A stretch of 64,000 nt of DNA. It comes from Bacteroides reticulotermitis JCM 10512. Its GTDB lineage: Bacteria > Bacteroidota > Bacteroidia > Bacteroidales > Bacteroidaceae. Below the pieces are notes generated by a model that was given only the letters and a program-made list of their open reading frames with translations, was not told where the DNA came from and searched no databases. A program made the translations under genes and the position numbers. Of this stretch, positions 18,931 through 28,703 are shown piece by piece. Each line of letters begins with the position of its first letter. The stretch's first letter is position 1. Location of the stretch: contig NZ_BAIV01000013.1 in assembly GCF_000517545.1 (NCBI RefSeq), forward strand, positions 1-64,000, in the 5' to 3' direction.

Positions 18931-20186
18931 ATGAAAAGCAAGAAACATTTGGCAATCATGTCAATACTACTCCTGTCAACTTCCGCCTGGGGGGTGAAAG
19001 GTTCTGAAAAAACGGTACAGTCAACCTTTAGTTACACAAACAACGATGTATGGACTGCCTATGATGGTTTTAATCGCACTTTTCTGGATGTTGGGAAATA
19101 TATTTATAAAACGAACTCTTCTTATCAACAAGCTGTCGACCGTCACAACGGAGCAGCAGCCATTTGGTGCCAACCGATTTATTGGGATATGGCAATGAAC
19201 GCTTATAAGCTGGCCAAGACTCAGAAGGATAAACAGAAAAGAGAGTATTGCAAAGAACTTTGCGAGAAGATTTTCGCCGGAAATAAGGCTCAATATGCCG
19301 GATTCGATTTTGATGACAACAATGAGAATACCGGATGGTTTATCTATGACGATATCATGTGGTGGACAATATCACTTGCCCGTGCTTACGAATTGTTTGG
19401 AGAGCAAGAGTACTTAAAGTTGTCGAAAGCAAGTTTCAGCCGTGTGTGGTATGGTTCGAAGAAAGTAGGTGATACAGGTTCTTATGACAAGGAGTATGGA
19501 GGTATGTTTTGGCAATGGCAACCGATACGTAACCCAAATCCGAATAAGTTTGGCGATGGGAAGATGGCTTGTATCAACTTTCCGGTAGCAGTTGCCGCCC
19601 TGACTCTTTACAACAACGTTCCGAAAAAGAGGAAAGCGTCTACCGAGACATCACCCGGTTACCAGACACGCGAGCAATACCTGGCCAAAGGGAAAGAAAT
19701 TTATGAATGGGGCGTAGAGAACTTGTTGGAGAAGAAAACCGGACGAATAGCGATAGTCGGCATGGGAACGGTAATCCGGCATGGAAAGCTCATGTTTATA
19801 ACCAAGCAACTTTTATAGGTGCTTCTATTTTGCTTTATAAAGCGACCGGTGAACGCCATTATTTGGATAATGCTATTCTAGGAACAGATTATACAGTAAA
19901 TGAGATGTCGGCTGCGCACAATCTGCTGCCTTTTGAAAGCGGCATTGAGCAAGGAATCTATACGGCAATCTTTGCTCAGTATGTTGCCATGTTGGTATAT
20001 GACTGCGGTCAGACACAATATTTGCCTTTCCTGAAGCGGAACATCGAGGTAGGCTGGAGTAACAGAGATAAGACACGTAATATTTGTGGGGGAGAATACG
20101 AGAAGGCACTGCCTGCTGATGCGGTAGTAGACAGTTATACTGCTTCCGGTATTCCGGCATTGATGCTTTTGTTTCCCGCCAACTGA
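18931..20186 (+). CDS. GH76 endo-alpha-1,6-mannanase, frameshifted
   Basis: Two overlapping frames (18931-19818 and 19707-20186) make one GH76 protein of ~418 aa. Homology passes from GRIA in frame 1 to DSRHGNGNPAWKAHVYNQATFIGAS in frame 2 at ~19752, where one missing base explains the break. Signal peptide at the N terminus. The paired catalytic Asp are Asp140-Asp141 in WFIYDDIMWW. Family members cut the alpha-1,6-mannan backbone internally. It lacks a lipobox, so it is probably periplasmic. It is the first gene of a run continuing to GH92. Confidence 0.88.
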
Positions 20187-20263
20187 TAAAAAGGCTTTTC
20201 CGGGAAAGAGTCCCGAAATGTTCTCAATGGGATTAGTTAACTATAAATGTAGATACGAACGAA

Positions 20264-22429
20264 ATGAAGAATAGACAAACGGTGCTTATATGTAGTCTCT
20301 TATTGGCCTATGGCAGTAGCGTGTATGGTCAGAAGTCACCATATGTGGAGGCGAAAACTACTTTTCAAACAGCTGAACCGTGGAAGCCGGAAACAGATGT
20401 GCGCGCTGATGCCACGATGGTATATGGCACATTGGATAAGCATGGCGTCTCTTTCGAGGAACGTGTTCGTTCGTGGAAAGCGAGGGGATATCAGACTCAG
20501 TTCATGACCGGAGTGGCTTGGGGAGATTACCAGGACTACTTTCTCGGTAAGTGGGACGGTGTGGACGGTCATTTAAAGGAGGGGCAGCGCGACCGCAACG
20601 GTCATGAAATAGCTCATGGACATTTGATTCCCTACATTGTGCCGACCGAGAGTTTCATCCGTTATATGCAAGAGATGCAGATAAAGCGGGTAATTGATGC
20701 AGGGATCACCTCTATTTATTTGGAAGAACCGGAGTTCTGGATGCGTGGCGGGTATAGTGAAGCATTCAAATCCGAGTGGCAGAAATACTACAACTTCCCT
20801 TGGAAGGCGCAGCATGAATCACCCGAGAACACTTATCTGTCGAATAAACTCAAATATTACTTATACTACAACGCACTGGATAAGATATTCACCTATGCTA
20901 AAGAGTATGGCAAGTCGAAAGGATTGAATATCAAATGTTATGTTCCAACTCACTCGCTGATAAACTACACCTCCTGGCAGATCGTCAGTCCGGAAGCAAG
21001 TCTTGCTTCACTCGATTGCATCGATGGGTATATCGCACAAGTATGGACGGGGACAGCCCGGGAACCGAATTACTACAATGGCGTTCGCAAGGAGCGTGTT
21101 TTTGAGAATGCTTTTCTGGAATACGGCTGTATGAAGTCAATGACGGCTCCCCTGAACAGGACCATGTATTTCCTGACCGATCCGATCGAAGACCGGGCTA
21201 AAGACTGGGACGACTATAAAGTGAATTATCAGGCGACCTTTGCCGCGCAATTAATGTATCCAACGATAGATACGTATGAAGTAATGCCTTGGCCCGACCG
21301 CATCTACCAAGGATTGTACCAAGTGGCAGGTACGGATCGGAAAGAACGGATTCCCCGTTCGTACTCTACCCAGATGCAGGTAATGATTAATACACTTAAT
21401 GACATACGCACGTCACAAAAGCAAATCACAGGGACACACGGCATTGGGGTGTTGATGGCGAACTCGTTGATGTTTCAGCGGTTCCCCAATCATAACGGTT
21501 ACGATGATCCTCAGTTCTCTAGCTTCTACGGGCAGACACTTCCTTTGCTCAAAAGAGGTGTCCCGGTGGAACTGGTTCACATGGAGAATGCTCCATTTCA
21601 ACAGACATTCAAGGGTTTGCAGGTACTTGTCATGTCCTATTCCAACATGAAGCCGATGAAGCCCGAATATCATAATTATCTCGCTGCATGGGTAAAGCAA
21701 GGCGGCGTTTTATTGTATTGTGGCGAAGATGTAGACCCTTATCAAACGGTGTTGGAGTGGTGGAACTCGGATGGGAATACCTACAAGGCTCCTTCGGAGC
21801 ATTTGTTTGAGAAGATGGGGCTAGCACGCGTTCCCACTGCGGGAACATACCGCTTCGGTAAGGGGAAGGTAATTGTGATGCGTGAAGATCCGAAGCAGTT
21901 TGTGCTACAAGGCGGAAACGACCGGACTTATTTCGAGACGATTGCTTCTGCCTATCGCCAAAAGACAGGTAAGGAGATAGAAACCAAAAACAGCTTTGTC
22001 GTAGAGCGTGGCCCTTATACCATTGCAGCAGTTATGGACGAGGGTGTATCGCAGGAATCGTTGAGTTTATCGGGGCTTTATATCGATTTATTCGACAAAG
22101 ACTTGCCTGTGCTGACTGTTAAACAGGTGAATCCCGGTGAGCAGAGTTATTTATATGACTTGCGTAAACTGTCGGGTAACGTGAAGGCTAAAGTCCTTTG
22201 CGGTGCTTCTCGTATCTACGAAGAAAAGGTAAGCAAGCGCAATTATTCATTTGTAGCCAAAAGCCCGCTCAATACCACCAATGTGTCTCGGGTGTTGTTA
22301 CCTCGACAGCCCGTAAAGATTTTGGTGAACGGGCAAACGGAGAAAGGAATGTGGGATGAAAGGTCGAAGACACTTCTGCTGTCTTTCGAAAATCAGCCCG
22401 ATGGCGTTAATGTATCGATAGAATGGTAA
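20264..22429 (+). CDS. Putative glycoside hydrolase of unassigned family, GH42-like architecture
   Basis: 721 aa, secreted (signal peptide to ~residue 22, VYGQ). I do not recognise a named family. Residues ~45-380 look like a TIM barrel: strand-like IYLEEPEFW (Glu154, Glu155, Glu157) and TYEVMPWP (Glu339) sit where a retaining clan-A enzyme would carry acid/base and nucleophile. Residues ~390-545 resemble the class-I glutamine-amidotransferase-like domain that follows the barrel in GH42 (VLVMSYSNMKPMKPEYHNYLAAWVKQGGVLLYCGED). The C-terminal ~150 residues look like a beta-sandwich. Its position between GH76 and GtaA-like genes supports a role in the same glycan pathway. Catalysis is inferred. 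Confidence 0.6.
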   Translation: MKNRQTVLICSLLLAYGSSVYGQKSPYVEAKTTFQTAEPWKPETDVRADATMVYGTLDKHGVSFEERVRSWKARGYQTQFMTGVAWGDYQDYFLGKWDGVDGHLKEGQRDRNGHEIAHGHLIPYIVPTESFIRYMQEMQIKRVIDAGITSIYLEEPEFWMRGGYSEAFKSEWQKYYNFPWKAQHESPENTYLSNKLKYYLYYNALDKIFTYAKEYGKSKGLNIKCYVPTHSLINYTSWQIVSPEASLASLDCIDGYIAQVWTGTAREPNYYNGVRKERVFENAFLEYGCMKSMTAPLNRTMYFLTDPIEDRAKDWDDYKVNYQATFAAQLMYPTIDTYEVMPWPDRIYQGLYQVAGTDRKERIPRSYSTQMQVMINTLNDIRTSQKQITGTHGIGVLMANSLMFQRFPNHNGYDDPQFSSFYGQTLPLLKRGVPVELVHMENAPFQQTFKGLQVLVMSYSNMKPMKPEYHNYLAAWVKQGGVLLYCGEDVDPYQTVLEWWNSDGNTYKAPSEHLFEKMGLARVPTAGTYRFGKGKVIVMREDPKQFVLQGGNDRTYFETIASAYRQKTGKEIETKNSFVVERGPYTIAAVMDEGVSQESLSLSGLYIDLFDKDLPVLTVKQVNPGEQSYLYDLRKLSGNVKAKVLCGASRIYEEKVSKRNYSFVAKSPLNTTNVSRVLLPRQPVKILVNGQTEKGMWDERSKTLLLSFENQPDGVNVSIEW

Positions 22430-22451
22430 TAAAATATATAAAGATTTGATT

Positions 22452-24928
22452 ATGAAACAACAACTGATGATGCTGTTGCTGGGGACGGCTTCTGTTTTTT
22501 GTAGCTGTAGCCCCGGAGTAGAGCAGCACGACAAAAATGAATTACGGGCACCTGCCTATCCGTTGGTGACGATCGATCCTTACACAAGTGCATGGTCGTT
22601 TACGGATAAACTTTATGACGGCTCAGTGAGACACTGGACCGGTAAAGAGTTCCCACTGATTGGTGTAGCCAAAGTAGACGGACAAACTTATCGCTTTCTG
22701 GGAACAGAAGAGCTTGAGTTACGTCCTTTGGTGAAAACTTCCGAGCAAGGAAGCTGGATAGGCAAATACACCACCCAGCAACCGGCTGACGGTTGGCAGA
22801 ATGTCGGCTTCGAGGATGCTGCCTGGAAAGAAGGAGAGGGTGCTTTCGGTACGAAAGAGAATGAGCTACTGCGAAAACGCAATGGGGAGAAGAATATATC
22901 TGGGTGCGTCGGACAGCCGATATTCAGGAAGACCTGACTGGTAAAAGCATCTATCTGGAGTATTCGCATGACGATGATGTGACAATCTATATCAATGGTA
23001 TCAAGGTGGTCGATACGGGAAATGCGTGCAATAAAAATGTATTGTTGAAACTATCCGATGAAGTAGTGGCTTCGTTGAAGCCGGGCGACAACCTGATTGC
23101 TGCCTATTGCCACAATCGGGTAGGCAATGGTTTGTTGGATTTCGGCTTGTTGGTTGAGCTAGAAGATAACCGCTATTTCTTCCAAACCGCTGAACAAACA
23201 TCGGTAGAAGTACAGCCTACGCAGACGTATTATGAGTTTACCTGCGGGCCTGTTGACTTGAAACTCAAATTTACCGCACCCCTGTTGCCCACCGATCTTG
23301 ATTTAATATCGATGCCGGTTAATTACATCTCCTATGAAGTCTCTTCCAACGATGGGCAGAAGCATCAGGTGGAACTTTATTTTGAAGCTTCTCCACAGTG
23401 GGCACTCGATCTGCCTCATCAGGAATCTATTGCCGATAGTTTCACGGACGGCAATTTGTTATTCTTGCGTACGGGAAGCCGCAACCAGGAAATCCTGAAG
23501 AAGAAGGGAGATAATGTACGCATTGATTGGGGACACTTCTATCTGGCTGCTGAAAAAGAAAATACAATCTCAGCCATTGGTGATGGGAAGTTGCTACGTA
23601 AGAGTTTTGTCGAAAATAAGCTGGAAGCACCTGCGACGAATGGGTATGATAAACTGGCTTTGGTGCATTCGCTCGGAGAAACCAAGAAAGCGGACGGTTA
23701 TTTGCTTATCGGTTATGACGATATTTACTCCATCCAATATTTTGAAGAGAACCTGCGCCCGTATTGGAATCGTACGGGAGATGAGACCATTGTAACGCAA
23801 TTCCATAAAGCCGAGAAGGAACACAAAACATTGATGGAGAGCTGTGCGGCTTTCGATCGCAAGATGATGGAAGAAGCGACAGCTGCCGGTGGACGCAAAT
23901 ACGCAGAACTTTGTGCGCTTGCTTACCGGCAGGCAATGGCTGCGCATAAACTGGTTCAGGCTCCGAATGGAGATCTGTTGTTTCTCTCGAAAGAGAACTT
24001 CAGCAACGGTTCGATCGGAACGGTGGATATAACATATCCTTCTTCTCCTATGTTTCTATATTACAATCCGGAGCTGGTCAAAGGTTTGCTCAATCATATA
24101 TTCTATTACAGCGAGAGCGGTAAGTGGACGAAACCTTTTGCTGCCCATGATGTGGGTACTTATCCGTTGGCAAACGGTCAGACCTACGGAGGCGATATGC
24201 CGATAGAAGAGTCGGGCAATATGTTGGTAGTGACAGCTGCCATTGCTGCCGTAGAAGGAAATGCGAATTACGCGTTGAAGCATTGGAAAACTCTGACTAC
24301 ATGGACTGATTACTTGGTGGAACACGGGCTTGATCCGGATACTCAACTTTGCACCGATGACTTTGCGGGACACTTTGCACACAATGCCAATCTATCGATT
24401 AAAGCGATTCTGGGTATCGCTTCCTACGGCTATCTGGCCGAACAACTGGGCAAGAAAGACGTGGCTGAGAAATATACACAGAAAGCCCGAGAGATGGCGA
24501 ACGAATGGGTATCAATGGCAGATGATGGCGATCATTATCGCCTGACATTCGATAAGCCGGGAACGTGGAGTCAGAAGTATAACCTGGTGTGGGATAAGCT
24601 GATGAAGTTGCAGATTTTCCCCGAAAAGGTTGCCGAGACCGAAATAGCTTATTATCTTACCAAACAAAATAAGTACGGACTTCCGCTGGATAACCGCGAA
24701 ACATATACCAAGCTCGATTGGATTATGTGGACGGCTACGCTAGCTAAAGATAAAGCTACTTTTGAACGGTTTATCGAGCCTGTCTATCTGTTTGTGAATG
24801 AGACACCTCACCGAGTGCCGATGTCTGACTGGGTATTTACGGATAGTCCGAACCAGCGAGGATTCCAAGCACGTTCGGTCGTAGGCGGATACTTTATTAA
24901 GATGCTCGAAGATAAACTAACGAAATAA
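22452..24928 (+). CDS. GtaA-like (DUF4964/DUF5127/DUF4965/DUF1793) protein, frameshifted
   Basis: Two frames (22452-22937 and 22904-24928) join near 22866, where one base is missing; the repaired reading runs AKTQWGEEYIWVRRTADIQEDL. The combined protein is ~825 aa and a lipoprotein (FCS-Cys). Order: DUF4964 N terminus (APAYPLVTIDPYTSAWSF), an inserted jelly roll (~95-220, YSHDDDVTIYINGIKV), DUF5127, DUF4965 (SYGYLAEQLGKK), and a DUF1793 C terminus (KYNLVWDKL...TKLDWIMWTA). The family is named after fungal glutaminase A, but Bacteroides members are PUL-encoded (alpha/alpha)6-type proteins that probably act on glycans. I make no substrate claim. Confidence 0.78.
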
Positions 24929-24940
24929 CAACGACACACC

Positions 24941-27225
24941 ATGAAAAGAATAACTTTAGTCGTTTTTACACTTTTTACTGTATGGGGTTTGCATGCTAAA
25001 ACTGTAACCGGCCCGGTGGACTATGTCAGTCCGCTGGTCGGTACGCAGTCAAAGCACTCCCTATCTACAGGCAACACATATCCTGCCATTGCTCTCCCTT
25101 GGGGAATGAACTTCTGGGTTCCGCAAACCGGTAAGATGGGAGATGGTTGGGCATACACGTATGATGCTGAGAAGATCAGGGGATTTAAACAAACCCATCA
25201 ACCCAGTCCGTGGATCAACGATTACGGACAGTTTTCCATCATGCCGGTGACCGGTAAGGCGGTATTCGATCAGGATCAACGCGCCAGTTGGTTCTCGCAT
25301 AAAGCCGAAGTGGCTACTCCTTATTATTATAAAGTATATCTTGCCGATCATGACGTGGTAACAGAGATCGCTCCCACTGAGCGGGCGGCTGCTTTCCGCT
25401 TCACATTTCCTGAGAACGACCATTCGTATGTGGTGATAGATGCTTTCGACAAAGGATCATTCATCAAGGTTATCCCTTCGGAAAATAAGGTGATTGGTTA
25501 TACAACCCGTAACAGCGGTGGCGTACCAGCCAATTTCAAGAACTACTTTGTGTTGGTGTTCGATAAACCTTTTACGTATACAGCCGCTGTAACCAATGGA
25601 ACGATCGATACTGAGAAATTGGAAGCGAAAGAAAATCATGCCGGTGCATTGGTTGGGTTTAAAACGCGTCGGGGTGAACAGGTGAATGTACGTGTGGCTT
25701 CTTCTTTCATCAGTCCGGAGCAGGCTGAACAGAATCTAAAAGAACTGGGCAGCGATAATGTTGACCGGATTGCAGCAAAAGGACGAAAGGTGTGGAACGA
25801 TGTACTGGAACGCATCGAAGTGCAGGATGACGATATCGATCATCTGCGTACTTTCTACTCCTGTCTTTATCGTTCGGTTCTTTTCCCGAGAAGCTTTTAC
25901 GAGATCAATTCCAAAGGTGACGCTGTGCATTACAGCCCTTACAACGGTGAAGTTCTTCCGGGCTATATGTTTACCGATACAGGCTTTTGGGATACTTTCC
26001 GTTGCCTGTTTCCGTTCGTGAACCTAGTGTATCCTTCCATGAGTGCCAAGATGCAAGAAGGTTGGTCAATACCTATAAAGAGAGTGGATTCTTGCCGGAG
26101 TGGGCAAGTCCGGGACACAGGGGCTGCATGGTGGGTAATAACTCCGCTTCTGTAGTGGCCGATGCTTACCTGAAAGGAATACGGGGCTATGACATTTCCA
26201 CCTTGTGGGCAGCAGTCGAACACGGAGCTAATGCTGTGCATCCGCAAGTGCGTTCTACCGGGCGCCTAGGCTACGAGCAATACAATAAACTAGGCTATGT
26301 TCCCTATAACGTCGGTATCAATGAGAGTGCTGCCCGTACATTGGAGTACGCCTACGATGATTGGTGCATTTACCAGTTGGGTAAAGCTTTGAAGAAACCC
26401 CAGGAAGAGATTGAAGTCTATGCCAAGCGAGCTATGAACTACAAAAACCTGTATGACTCCGAACATAAACTGATGCGTGGTAAGAATGAAGACGGAACTT
26501 TCCAATCGCCTTTCAATCCCTTGAAGTGGGGAGATGCTTTCACGGAAGGCAATAGCTGGCATTACACTTGGTCGGTATTCCATGATCCGCAGGGACTGAT
26601 CGATCTAATGGGTGGAAAGGATGATTTCAACCAGATGATGGACTCTGTGTTTATTTTACCTCCTGTGTTCGACGAAAGCTATTACGGTGGGGTGATTCAT
26701 GAAATACGTGAGATGCAGATCATGAACATGGGTAACTATGCACATGGTAACCAGCCTATCCAACACATGATCTACCTTTATAACTACTCCGGACAGCCTT
26801 GGAAAACGCAGTATTGGATTCGCGAGGTGATGGACAAACTTTATACGCCTGCACCCGATGGTTATTGCGGGGATGAAGACAACGGACAGACTTCTGCCTG
26901 GTATGTATTCTCAGCGATGGGCTTCTATCCCGTATGTCCGGGAACCGACCAGTATATTCTGGGTACTCCTTACTTCAAGCAGATGAAACTTCATTTAGAA
27001 AACGGAAAGACGGTGACGATCGCTGCCCCTGGCAATAACGACAGTAAACGTTATATATCCGGTATGACGCTTAACGGCAAGACGTATACCAAGAACTACC
27101 TGACGCACGAGGACTTGCTGAAAGGAGCTACCATCTCGTACACCATGGGGACAACGCCTAATAAACAAAGAGGCACGAAGGTGACGGACTTTCCTTACTC
27201 ATTCTCCGGCGAACTTAAAAAGTAA
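24941..27225 (+). CDS. GH92 alpha-mannosidase, frameshifted
   Basis: Frames 24941-26155 and 25987-27225 make one GH92 of ~761 aa. The break at ~26062 is repaired by one T (GGT TTG GTC AAT gives GLVNTYKESGFLPEWASPGHR). Signal peptide present. GH92 hallmarks: DYVSPLVGTQS, TGFWDTFRCLFPF, GHRGCMVGNNS, and the catalytic acid Glu in EGNSWHYTW with the base Asp pair in GDEDNGQTSAWYVFSAMGFYPV. GH92 enzymes are Ca-dependent inverting exo-alpha-mannosidases, mostly alpha-1,2 or alpha-1,3. Unlike the second GH92 at 28704, the acid Glu is intact. Confidence 0.9.
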
Positions 27226-27230
27226 TGATC

Positions 27231-28691
27231 ATGAAGAAACAAGTTAAATATATCAGTGCTACCATGTTGGCCGCTATGTTCCTGAATGGGGGAGATATGC
27301 ATGCCGCTCTCCGCTCGACGGGTGAGCACGTCTGTGTGGCTGATGCCATTCAGCAAGATAACCGTCCCGAAGTAGCTAAACGATTATTCCGCTCGGACGC
27401 AGTGGAGCGGGAGATTGTGCGTGTGCAGGGATTGCTGAAGAATGCTAAACTGGCGTGGATGTTTACCAACTGCTTCCCTAATACGCTGGACACAACCGTG
27501 CATTTCCGTACAGGCAAAGACGGCAAGCCGGATACGTTTGTCTACACTGGCGATATTCACGCCATGTGGTTGCGGGATTCCGGTGCTCAGGTATGGCCCT
27601 ATGTACAATTGGCTAATTCCGATCCGGAGTTGAAAAAGATGCTGGCAGGAGTCATTCTTCGCCAGTTTAAATGTATCAACATCGATCCCTATGCCAATGC
27701 TTTCAACGATGGTGCTATTGCTGACGGTCACTGGATGACCGACCTGACTGATATGAAACCGGAACTGCACGAGCGCAAATGGGAGATCGACTCCCTTTGT
27801 TATCCCTTACGCCTGGCCTATCATTATTGGAAAAGGACGGGCGACGCCAGTATATTTACTTCGGAGTGGATACAGGCCATTGGTAATGTGCTGAAAACTT
27901 TCAAAGAACAACAACGCAAGGAAGGCGTAGGACCTTATAAATTCCAGCGTAAGACGGAACGTGCGCTCGACACCTTGAATAATGACGGACTCGGAGCACC
28001 GGTCAATCCGGTCGGGCTGATCGTATCCTGTTTCCGTCCTTCCGATGATGCTACTACATTGCAGTTCTTGGTTCCGTCCAACTTCTTTGCTGTCTCTTCT
28101 CTGCGTAAAGCTGCCGAAATTCTTGAAGCGGTCAATAAAGAAAAGGGACTGGCTACCGAATGCAAGACACTGGCTTCTGAAGTTGAAAGCGCATTGAAGA
28201 AGTATGCTGTCTACAATCACCCCAAATATGGTAAGATATACGCTTTCGAAGTGGATGGTTTTGGCAATCACTTCTTGATGGATGACGCCAATGTACCGAG
28301 TCTGCTTGCTATGCCTTACTTAGGCGATGTAGATGTGAAAGATCCGATTTATCAGAATACCCGCCGTTTTGTATGGAGCAAGGACAATCCTTACTTCTTT
28401 CAAGGGAAAGCGGGTGAAGGTATTGGCGGTCCGCACATCGGTTATGACATGGTGTGGCCGATGAGCATCATGATGAAAGCATTTACCAGCAGAGACGATG
28501 CGGAAATTAAAACCTGCATCAAGATGCTGATGGATACCGATGCCGGTACAGGATTTATGCACGAATCATTTCATAAAGACGATCCGAAGAATTTCACCCG
28601 GGAGTGGTTTGCTTGGCAAAATACACTTTTCGGAGAATTGATTCTCAAACTGGTCAATGAAGGTAAGATCGATTTGCTTAATAGTATTTAA
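27231..28691 (+). CDS. GH125 exo-alpha-1,6-mannosidase
   Basis: About 486 aa; ATG 27231 precedes the signal peptide, and an ATG at 27225 overlapping the GH92 stop is an alternative. GH125 (formerly DUF1237) signatures: YTGDIHAMWLRDSGAQVWPY, DGHWMTDLTDMKPELHERKWEIDSLCYPL, CFRPSDDATTLQFLVPSN, GPHIGYDMVWPMSIMMKA and EWFAWQNTLFGEL. It removes single mannose units from alpha-1,6-linked chains, the step after GH76 cutting and GH92 debranching. The start overlap with GH92 shows tight operon coupling. The frame is intact. Confidence 0.93.
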   Translation: MKKQVKYISATMLAAMFLNGGDMHAALRSTGEHVCVADAIQQDNRPEVAKRLFRSDAVEREIVRVQGLLKNAKLAWMFTNCFPNTLDTTVHFRTGKDGKPDTFVYTGDIHAMWLRDSGAQVWPYVQLANSDPELKKMLAGVILRQFKCINIDPYANAFNDGAIADGHWMTDLTDMKPELHERKWEIDSLCYPLRLAYHYWKRTGDASIFTSEWIQAIGNVLKTFKEQQRKEGVGPYKFQRKTERALDTLNNDGLGAPVNPVGLIVSCFRPSDDATTLQFLVPSNFFAVSSLRKAAEILEAVNKEKGLATECKTLASEVESALKKYAVYNHPKYGKIYAFEVDGFGNHFLMDDANVPSLLAMPYLGDVDVKDPIYQNTRRFVWSKDNPYFFQGKAGEGIGGPHIGYDMVWPMSIMMKAFTSRDDAEIKTCIKMLMDTDAGTGFMHESFHKDDPKNFTREWFAWQNTLFGELILKLVNEGKIDLLNSI

Positions 28692-28703
28692 TAGGTTGTA
28701 ACT

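Noticed and set aside
24941..27225. Programmed frameshifting in the GH92, GH76, GtaA-like, GH43 and GH127-like genes
   Set aside because: No slippery heptamer, downstream structure or Shine-Dalgarno signal at the breaks; they are 1-2 base losses scattered at unrelated short runs.
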